Origin: Bradyrhizobium erythrophlei
GTDB lineage: Bacteria > Pseudomonadota > Alphaproteobacteria > Rhizobiales > Xanthobacteraceae
Assembly: GCF_900129505.1 (NCBI RefSeq)
Contig: NZ_LT670818.1
Span: 5,985,001 to 6,049,000 of the forward strand
Length of the DNA stretch: 64,000 bases
Reading direction: 5' to 3'
Shown here piece after piece: positions 17,384 to 23,636 of the stretch; positions within the stretch are counted from its first letter, which is position 1, and the number at the start of each line of letters is the position of its first letter. The position numbers and the translations under genes were made by a program. The notes below the pieces were generated by a model, which searched no databases, was not told where the DNA came from, and worked only from the letters and a program-made list of their open reading frames with translations.

Positions 17384-18358
17384 ATGATGACTTCGCGAGC
17401 GGGCATCGATAGGTTTAGTTCCTTCGTGATGGAGTTGCACGAGCGCAGCCTGACGCATCATCCTGTCGCGTTGTTCCAGTGGAGTCTCGAGGAACTGGCG
17501 CTAGCCGTCGATGCCGATTGCAGTTGGGGCGGCTGGGCCGATCTCCACCGTGGCGAGGTCGATCTCTGCGCGAGCCTTTCCTATAATCTTCCCGATGATT
17601 TCGACTCGTTCTGGTCCGAAATCAAACATGAGGATCTGCTGGCCCGCGATGTCATGGATACCGGGAGCTGCGCCGCCCGGTACGATCGTTATGGGAGCCG
17701 GCATACCGCTGGGATGGTGGCGCTTTCGGATCGTTACCACATCGACAAGCTGGCGGTGGTCGTTGCCGACCGGCCGGGCAACCCGATATCACTGTTCATG
17801 TCGCCTTACCGCAGCGGGCGGGCAGCGGACGAGGTCGATGCCGGCGAGATCATCTTCCTGCGCGTCGCGCTTGATCATGTCCGCTATCTGGTCGAACGCG
17901 GCGTGAACGGCGCATCGGGCGGCGCAAATCTTCTGGTCAATGCCCAAGGGCGAATTCTTCATGCATCGCCCGAGGCGCTGCGTTTGATTGGCGATCGCTG
18001 CCGGGGCTGGAACGCGGATTACCTTCCTGCTGAACTCAATGGATCGACGCCGCATCCGGGGAGACGCAGCCTTCCGGAATGCGGGATTGTCATGGACCGG
18101 ACCGAGCTTGCGTATAGGTCCGGTCAGCCGTTGTTCGGCGTTGCGCTGCGTCAAGTGTCGCTTTCCGATCGTCTCACCTTGCGCGAGCGGCAGATTGCCG
18201 AGGAAATCGCAAACGGTTCCACACACAAGGAGATTGCCCGGTTGCTCGGACTGTCCCCGGCCACGGTGCGCAACCACACCCAGACGATACTCACGAAGCT
18301 CGGTGTGCACCGCAAGGCCACGCTGTCGAAACTGCTGTATGGCCCGGAGCCGTCCTGA
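17384..18358 (+). CDS. LuxR family transcriptional regulator
   Basis: About 324 residues. The C-terminal GerE/LuxR helix-turn-helix is unmistakable: LTLRERQIAEEIANGSTHKE then IARLLGLSPATVRNHTQ, with the TKLGVHRKATLSKLL ending. The N-terminal 200 residues (ALFQWSLEELALAVDADCSW) look like a GAF/PAS-like sensory region with no recognised autoinducer pocket. GGAG lies 5 bases upstream of ATG 17384. It is 96 bases upstream of the amide-type importer and reads the same way, so it probably regulates that operon; a palindrome at 18382-18395 lies between them. Confidence 0.87.
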   Translation: MMTSRAGIDRFSSFVMELHERSLTHHPVALFQWSLEELALAVDADCSWGGWADLHRGEVDLCASLSYNLPDDFDSFWSEIKHEDLLARDVMDTGSCAARYDRYGSRHTAGMVALSDRYHIDKLAVVVADRPGNPISLFMSPYRSGRAADEVDAGEIIFLRVALDHVRYLVERGVNGASGGANLLVNAQGRILHASPEALRLIGDRCRGWNADYLPAELNGSTPHPGRRSLPECGIVMDRTELAYRSGQPLFGVALRQVSLSDRLTLRERQIAEEIANGSTHKEIARLLGLSPATVRNHTQTILTKLGVHRKATLSKLLYGPEPS

Positions 18359-18381
18359 GGCGGCGGCCGGTTTCTGACGGG

Positions 18382-18395
18382 GATGCATTTGCATC
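18382..18395. promoter_or_regulatory. Palindrome GATGCA-TT-TGCATC, candidate LuxR-regulator operator
   Basis: Two perfect 6-base arms around TT lie 59 bases upstream of the binding-protein gene at 18454 and 24 bases after the LuxR gene stop. With a 2-base centre it cannot form a stable hairpin, so it reads as a protein-binding dyad rather than a terminator. Confidence 0.4.
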
Positions 18396-18453
18396 ATACC
18401 CGGCGGGTCAGCACGGCCGTAGGCTGGCACCTTCTTTTTGAGGGGGTGCGCAA

Positions 18454-19716
18454 ATGGTTTCCAGCATCAAGCGTCGCGAATTCCTGGGAGGCGCCGTCGG
18501 CACGGCGCTGCTGACAGCCTTCCCGCCACGGGCGGAAGCGGCGGATGATATCTTGATCGGCGTGCCGACCGCACAATCCTCGCCGGTCGGGGTTGGCGAT
18601 CACAAAGATTGGCTGAATGGCGTGACCGTTGGCATCGACGAGGTCAACGCCGCCGGCGGCGTCAAGGGGCGCAAGCTGCGCATCGAGGTCGTCGATATTG
18701 ACGTGCTGACGCCGGAAGGAACGGTCGGTGCGATCCAGTCGCTGAACGGAAAGAAGGTTCACGCGATCGCGTCCGCCTTCGTGCTCATTCCGCAGCCGGC
18801 AATGGACGCCGCGGCCGCGACCAAGGTGCCCTATCTGCACGGCAACACGGCGCTTTCGTCGCTCGAACTCGTCAAGTCGAACCCGGCGAAGTACAAGAAT
18901 ATCTTCCAGATCGACGGCGCCGAGACCTGGTACGGCTACGGCTTCGTCCGCTATCTCGACAAGATCGTCGCGGCCGGCTCGTGGCAGCCGAAAAACAACA
19001 AGATCCACATCGTGCAGGAGCAGATCGCCTATACCCAGGTGATCTCCAAGTCGGTCCAGCAGGCGATCGCCGAATCGAAGGGCAAGTGGGCGGTCGGCGC
19101 GATCACCGACATCCAATTCCCTGTGCAGGACTGGTCGCCGGTGCTGCGCGCGCTGCACGACACCGACGCCGGCGTGATCTTCATCGACCATTGGGTGGCG
19201 GCCGAACTGGCGGCCTTCGCGCAGCAATTCTCAGGCGATCCGGTCAAGGGTTCACTGGTTTACCTGCAGTATGGTCCGAGCCAGCCGGAATTTCTCAAGC
19301 TCGCCGCAGGCAGCGCCGAAGGCATGATCTGGGGCACGGTGGTCGGCACCCACGCCGATGCCGCCGGCCAGGCCTTCCGAAAGACCTATACCAAGCGCTT
19401 CGGCGACAACATGGGCATCGTCTATACCGGCAGCGGATACGACACCGTCAAGATGCTGGCGGGCGTGTGGGGAACGGTCGATCCGTCGGATTTCGACGGC
19501 GTCGGCGCGGCGATCCGCAAACTCCGCTACGAGGGCGTCTGCGGCACCTATACGTTCGATCGCCCCGAGCAGGCGCCGCTGGTTCATCCCTGGCAGACGG
19601 AGGACGTCAAGGCCGGCATCAGCCACCTTCTGCTGCAGGTGCAGGGCGGACAGCACAAGATCATCGCACCCGACGAACTGGCGGAAGTGAAGATCAAGCC
19701 TGCACCCTGGTTCTGA
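18454..19716 (+). CDS. ABC transporter substrate-binding protein, amide/urea type (AmiC/UrtA-like, type 1 periplasmic binding fold)
   Basis: A 420-residue periplasmic solute receptor. The N-terminus carries a twin-arginine signal (KRREFLGGAVGTALLTAFPP) with likely cleavage after AEA near residue 29. The mature part is the Leu/Ile/Val-receptor fold (DILIGVPTAQSSPVGVGD; GVTVGIDEVNAAGGVKGRKL) and is closest in style to AmiC/UrtA receptors for short amides and urea. It heads a tightly packed operon (18454-25949) with two ATPases, two permeases and dimethylformamidase. Its ligand is therefore probably a formamide, another small amide or a related compound (inference from operon). Confidence 0.9.
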   Translation: MVSSIKRREFLGGAVGTALLTAFPPRAEAADDILIGVPTAQSSPVGVGDHKDWLNGVTVGIDEVNAAGGVKGRKLRIEVVDIDVLTPEGTVGAIQSLNGKKVHAIASAFVLIPQPAMDAAAATKVPYLHGNTALSSLELVKSNPAKYKNIFQIDGAETWYGYGFVRYLDKIVAAGSWQPKNNKIHIVQEQIAYTQVISKSVQQAIAESKGKWAVGAITDIQFPVQDWSPVLRALHDTDAGVIFIDHWVAAELAAFAQQFSGDPVKGSLVYLQYGPSQPEFLKLAAGSAEGMIWGTVVGTHADAAGQAFRKTYTKRFGDNMGIVYTGSGYDTVKMLAGVWGTVDPSDFDGVGAAIRKLRYEGVCGTYTFDRPEQAPLVHPWQTEDVKAGISHLLLQVQGGQHKIIAPDELAEVKIKPAPWF

Positions 19717-19733
19717 GCGGGCAGTCCGCGCCG

Positions 19734-20459
19734 ATGATCGACAACACGCCATGTTTTGGGTGCGTCGGCGTTTGCCTGTCGCTCGGTGGGCGCCAGATTC
19801 TCAAGGATGTTTCGCTGTCGGTTCAGCGCGGCGAACTGCTTGGCCTCATCGGGCCGAACGGCGCCGGCAAGACCTCCTTGTTCGAGGTACTGTCCGGCCG
19901 TTACCACGCCCAGCAGGGCGAGGTGTTTCTGGACGGCAAATCGCTGGCCGGTCTCGATATCTTTCAGCGCGCCCGGCTCGGCATGGCCCGCACCTATCAG
20001 AGCCCGGTGGTGCCGAACGCGCTCTCCGTCGGCGAAACCTTTCGCGCGGTGCGAAAAGCCTATGCCCCCTATATGTCGGTGCATGACGCCGAATGGGCGG
20101 CACGACTGGTGCATCTCGAAGTGCCCTGGGACCGCGTCGCGGGCTCGCTCGACACTTTCGATCGCCGCAAGCTGCTGCTGGCCTGTCTGATGATGCGGCG
20201 ACCGCGTTTGCTGCTGATGGACGAGCCCGCGTCGGGCCTGATCAACACCGAAATTTCGGAACTCGACCTGTTGCTGCGCAAGCTGGTCGACGAGTACCAC
20301 ATCGGCGTCATTCTGATCGAACACCGGCTCGAACTGCTCGGCGCCATCGCCGACCGGGTATGCGTGCTCGATCTCGGCGCGGTCATCGCCGAGGGCGATC
20401 CGAAGGGCGTGTTCAGCGACCCTGCCGTCCGCGCCGCCTATTTCGAAGGAACGGCATGA
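19734..20459 (+). CDS. ABC transporter ATP-binding protein, LivG/UrtD type, with atypical signature motif
   Basis: A 241-residue ATPase subunit. Walker A is GPNGAGKTS and Walker B LLLMDEPASGL, both intact. Between them, where LivG/UrtD proteins carry an LSGGQ-like signature, the sequence reads SLDTFDRRKLLLACLMM, so the signature is replaced. Its partner (20456) keeps LSGGE. The ATG lies 17 bases after the receptor stop, and its stop overlaps the next ATPase start (ATGA). It energises the amide importer on the cytoplasmic face. Confidence 0.9.
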   Translation: MIDNTPCFGCVGVCLSLGGRQILKDVSLSVQRGELLGLIGPNGAGKTSLFEVLSGRYHAQQGEVFLDGKSLAGLDIFQRARLGMARTYQSPVVPNALSVGETFRAVRKAYAPYMSVHDAEWAARLVHLEVPWDRVAGSLDTFDRRKLLLACLMMRRPRLLLMDEPASGLINTEISELDLLLRKLVDEYHIGVILIEHRLELLGAIADRVCVLDLGAVIAEGDPKGVFSDPAVRAAYFEGTA

Positions 20460-21157
20460 GCGACAAGCTGCTCAGCATCACTGGTCTGTCTGCCGGCTAT
20501 GGTCCGTTGCGGGTGCTGCATGAGATCGACTTCGCGGTTGCCGCCGGCGAGCGGCTGGCGATCGTCGGCCTCAACGGTCACGGCAAGACCACGCTGTTCC
20601 GCGCGATCATGCATCTGGTCGGCTGGCAGCAGGGGTCCATCGTGTTCGACGGCGTTGAGATCGGCGGCACCCGCTCGCTCGGCGAGGGCCGGCGCACGCC
20701 GGGCATCGTCCGTCTTGGCGTCGCCATGACGCCGCAGGGCGACGCGATCTTTCCCGGCCTCACCGTGAAACAGCATCTCGACTGCGGAGCCTATACAAAG
20801 GCGTCGTGGCGCGACCGCGCGCTGCGTCGCGACCACATCTACAACATTTTCCCGCAGCTGAAGGCGCTGGAGCAGGCCTATGTCGGCAAGCTGTCGGGCG
20901 GCGAGCGGCGCATGGTTTCGGTCGGTCGCGCGCTGATGGCCGATGCCCGGCTCTATCTGATCGACGAGCCCTCGCTCGGGCTCGCGCCGAAAATCTCGCA
21001 GCGCGTCGTCGACGCGCTGATCGATATCGGGCTCGACGGCAAGGCGATGGTGATCGCCGAACAGAATGTCGCGCTGTTGTCCGGCAAGGTGGATCGCATG
21101 ATCGGAATGCATGCCGGACATCTGCGCGGCGACGTCGGCCGTGTGGATCTCTCCTGA
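20456..21157 (+). CDS. ABC transporter ATP-binding protein, LivF/UrtE type
   Basis: A 233-residue ATPase with Walker A GLNGHGKTT, signature LSGGERRMVSVGRAL and Walker B LYLIDEPSLGLAPKI, all typical of LivF/UrtE. It starts within an ATGA overlap with the preceding ATPase and ends in a TGATG overlap with the permease, so the operon is translationally coupled throughout. It pairs with the atypical LivG-like subunit to power the importer. Confidence 0.92.
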   Translation: MSDKLLSITGLSAGYGPLRVLHEIDFAVAAGERLAIVGLNGHGKTTLFRAIMHLVGWQQGSIVFDGVEIGGTRSLGEGRRTPGIVRLGVAMTPQGDAIFPGLTVKQHLDCGAYTKASWRDRALRRDHIYNIFPQLKALEQAYVGKLSGGERRMVSVGRALMADARLYLIDEPSLGLAPKISQRVVDALIDIGLDGKAMVIAEQNVALLSGKVDRMIGMHAGHLRGDVGRVDLS

Positions 21158-22083
21158 TGGACGCCGGTCTCGTCGTTTACGCGCTCTATCTCGCGGCCAT
21201 CTATGGCCTGATGGCGATCGGCATTTCGCTGCTTTGGTCGAGCGTCGGCATGGTCAACATGGCCCACGGCGCCACATTCGCCATCGCCGGCTACGCGGCC
21301 TATTTCGCAGCGATCTGGGGCCAGCCGGTGGCAAGAGATTTGCTCGGCACGACCGGCTGGGATCTGCCGGCGCTTGCCGTTTTCATCGGCCTCGTCGCCA
21401 TCGCGGCCGGCGCGCTGTTCGGCATCGTCATCTACCTGATCGCCTTTCTGCCGATCCACGACAAGCAGAATTTCGCGGTGCGCAGCCTGATCATTACGCT
21501 CGCGCTCAACCTCGCCACCGTTCAGACGCTGCTGTGGGCGTTCGGGCCGCAGCAGAAGGCGCTGCCGAGGGTATTCGGCACCGGGCGGTTCACCGCGCTG
21601 GGCATGTCGATCCGGGTCGATCAGGTCGTCACCATCGCCGCCACGACGTTGCTGCTTGGCTCGGTGCTGGCGTGGCTGCGCCACAGCCGCAAGGGCCTCG
21701 AGATCCGCGCGGTAATGCAGAACGCCGAGGGCGCGGCGCTGTGCGGCATTTCCACCCGCAAGACCGCGCTGCCGATCATGATGCTCACCGGCGCGCTCGC
21801 CGGTCTCGCCGCGGTGCTGCTGTCGCAGAACGTGTTCGTCAGCCCTACCGCGGGCGTCACGCCGCTGATCAAGGGCCTGACCATCGCGCTGCTCGGTGGG
21901 CTCGGCTCGGTGCCCGGCGCGGTGGCCGGCGCGGTGCTGATCGGATTCATCGAGGCGGCGACCGGCGCCATCCCTTTCCTCGGCCAGCGCTACGTGCTGT
22001 TTGTGCAATTCACCTTCATCGTTTGCGTGTTGCTGATCCGGCCGCGTGGGCTCGGCGGCCTTCTCGACGAAACGCGGGAGTAG
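21157..22083 (+). CDS. ABC transporter permease, LivH/UrtB type
   Basis: A 308-residue inner-membrane protein with about eight hydrophobic segments. The opening (YALYLAAIYGLMAIGISLLW), VNMAHGATFAIAGYAAYFAA and the ending segment GLTIALLGGLGSVPGAVAGA are hallmarks of the branched-chain amino acid/urea permease family. It starts one base inside the upstream stop codon and is followed 3 bases later by the fused permease. Confidence 0.92.
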   Translation: MDAGLVVYALYLAAIYGLMAIGISLLWSSVGMVNMAHGATFAIAGYAAYFAAIWGQPVARDLLGTTGWDLPALAVFIGLVAIAAGALFGIVIYLIAFLPIHDKQNFAVRSLIITLALNLATVQTLLWAFGPQQKALPRVFGTGRFTALGMSIRVDQVVTIAATTLLLGSVLAWLRHSRKGLEIRAVMQNAEGAALCGISTRKTALPIMMLTGALAGLAAVLLSQNVFVSPTAGVTPLIKGLTIALLGGLGSVPGAVAGAVLIGFIEAATGAIPFLGQRYVLFVQFTFIVCVLLIRPRGLGGLLDETRE

Positions 22084-22086
22084 ACG

Positions 22087-23619
22087 ATGGCGCCGCAACA
22101 GCCTGAAAAACGCTCCTTCGAGGTCGGCCGTCGCCCGCACGAGATCACCATCAGGGCAGACGGCAGCGAGGTCTGGCGTCGCGCGCGGGTGCCGCTGACC
22201 AAACGCCACTGGCTCGCCTGGCGCGGTGTCAGCAATCCCAAGTCGCTGCGCCGCGAACGCAGGCTGTTCGACAAGCGGCCGCTGTGGTGGACCATTGGGC
22301 TCGGCGGCCTCCTGGTGGTGACGCCGTTCCTGTCCGATCAGGCGATCAACATCGCCGCCATCTTCTGCATCTTCTCCGCCATCAACGTGATCTGGACGCT
22401 GATCATCGGTACCGCCGGCATCTTCTCGCTGGCGACCATGGCGGTGGTCGGCATGTCAGGCTATGCGGCGGCGGCAGCCAATGTCTATCTCGGTGTACCC
22501 TGGCTGCTGATGATGCCGGTGGGTGCGCTGGTCGGACTTGTGCTCGGCGGCTTTCTCGCGCTGCCATCGACGCGGCTCGACGGCCTGTATTATGCGCTGC
22601 TCACGCTCGGTGTCGCCGAGATCTGCCGGGTGTTCGTCTCGCAAATCAAGGTGCTGGCGCCGACCAATGGCAGCATCAACCAGGTCGGGTCCTTCATTCC
22701 GGCGGACTGGTTGCTGCAGCGGCCGGGATTGCTGCTCGGCTTCTTCGCCGCCTTCGCGTTGCTGCTTGCCGCACTGCTGGTGTTTCGGCTCATCAACAGT
22801 GAGCGCCTTGGCCTCTTGCTGCAGGCCGCTCGCGAGGACGAAGCTTTTTCCGAGGCCAATGGCATCGACTACCGCCGTGCGCGGCTCTGGGTGTTCATCC
22901 TGTCGTCGGCCGCGCTGGGTGCGATCGGCGCCTTCTACGTGATGTTCTACCGCTCGATCTCGCTCGCGGTGTTCTCGCTCGACCAGTTGCTGCTGCTGTT
23001 CGCAATGATCGTGATCGGCGGCCTCGGCCGATCGGAAGGCGCGGTGCTGGGCACCGCAATCGTCGTCCTCATCGACAAGGGCATGCTCGATCTCGGTCCG
23101 CTGCGCATCATCCTTGTTACCGCGGTCATGATTGCGGTCGCGCTGACGGCGCATAACGGCCTAACCGGCGTGAGGCTGCAGTTCCGAAATTTCCGCAATC
23201 GCAAAAAAAGCGAAAGCCGCGCCGCTCGAACCAAAAAAGGGGGTGAGGTTATGCCCGAAGAAGCCACGGAGATTGCCGACAAGCAGCAAGTCTATTACCG
23301 TCTGTTCGACAAGCGCATCCGCGACCAGCTCAAGACACAGATCACGCCGGAGCTGATCGCCGAGCACAAGGCCAGGCCGCTCGGCCAGCATTCGGACGCG
23401 CTCGACCGGGTGCTCAATTATTTCCGCCGCGGCGAGATGCCGGACAAGTACGCCATCCTGCGGGTCGGTGCCTACACCTCCAGCACGTACAAGGTGCTGG
23501 CGTTCTCGGGCCGCCCGGGCCATCCGCCGCGCGTCGTCGACGACAAGCTCTACGCCAGTATGGATGAAGCGTATCACGCCGTCTTCCTACTGCGCGTCAA
23601 CGATCTCCTCGCAAGCTGA
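22087..23619 (+). CDS. ABC permease (LivM/UrtC type) fused in frame to an N,N-dimethylformamidase small subunit
   Basis: A 510-residue open frame. Residues about 1-65 are a hydrophilic Arg-rich extension not usual for LivM. Residues about 70-370 form the LivM-type membrane domain (NVIWTLIIGTAGIFSLATMA; LPSTRLDGLYYALLTLGVAE; LLLLFAMIVIGGLGRSEGAV). After a basic linker (RNRKKSESRAARTKKGGEV), residues 389-510 match the DMFase alpha subunit, with LNYFRRGEMPDKYAILRV and MDEAYHAVFLLRVNDL as the clearest segments. There is no stop between the two parts. An internal Shine-Dalgarno and ATG at 23251 could also yield free small subunit. The C-terminus should face the cytoplasm, so the fusion would tether the enzyme to the importer. 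Confidence 0.88.
   Translation: MAPQQPEKRSFEVGRRPHEITIRADGSEVWRRARVPLTKRHWLAWRGVSNPKSLRRERRLFDKRPLWWTIGLGGLLVVTPFLSDQAINIAAIFCIFSAINVIWTLIIGTAGIFSLATMAVVGMSGYAAAAANVYLGVPWLLMMPVGALVGLVLGGFLALPSTRLDGLYYALLTLGVAEICRVFVSQIKVLAPTNGSINQVGSFIPADWLLQRPGLLLGFFAAFALLLAALLVFRLINSERLGLLLQAAREDEAFSEANGIDYRRARLWVFILSSAALGAIGAFYVMFYRSISLAVFSLDQLLLLFAMIVIGGLGRSEGAVLGTAIVVLIDKGMLDLGPLRIILVTAVMIAVALTAHNGLTGVRLQFRNFRNRKKSESRAARTKKGGEVMPEEATEIADKQQVYYRLFDKRIRDQLKTQITPELIAEHKARPLGQHSDALDRVLNYFRRGEMPDKYAILRVGAYTSSTYKVLAFSGRPGHPPRVVDDKLYASMDEAYHAVFLLRVNDLLAS
23238..23253 (+). promoter_or_regulatory. Internal ribosome binding site and ATG for a free DMFase small subunit
   Basis: A purine-rich GGGGGTGAG (23239-23247) lies 3 bases before ATG 23251, inside the permease fusion frame. 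The equivalent point of the second module (26251-26264) has AAGGAGG before ATG. Conservation of this site in both copies suggests that initiation here is real, producing a 122-residue small subunit in addition to, or instead of, the fusion. Confidence 0.55.
23251..23619 (+). CDS. N,N-dimethylformamidase small (alpha) subunit, alternative internal product
   Basis: If translation begins at the internal ATG, the product is 122 residues, close to the roughly 130-residue alpha subunit known for DMFase. Conserved points shared with the second copy are PEEATE at the start, the FDK...RD segment, GQHS-AL, YFR, DKYAI, SGHRG/SGRPG-type turns, and the AFHGVF/AYHAVF ending. DMFase alpha packs against the catalytic beta subunit in an alpha2-beta2 assembly and is required for the complex. 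The beta gene follows 17 bases downstream. This entry overlaps the fusion entry deliberately. Confidence 0.6.
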   Translation: MPEEATEIADKQQVYYRLFDKRIRDQLKTQITPELIAEHKARPLGQHSDALDRVLNYFRRGEMPDKYAILRVGAYTSSTYKVLAFSGRPGHPPRVVDDKLYASMDEAYHAVFLLRVNDLLAS

Positions 23620-23636
23620 TTTTCCGAAGGACCGCC

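Noticed and set aside
18418..18440. TGGCACCTTCTTTTTGAG as a sigma-54 promoter before the amide receptor gene
   Set aside because: The invariant GC at the -12 position is missing.
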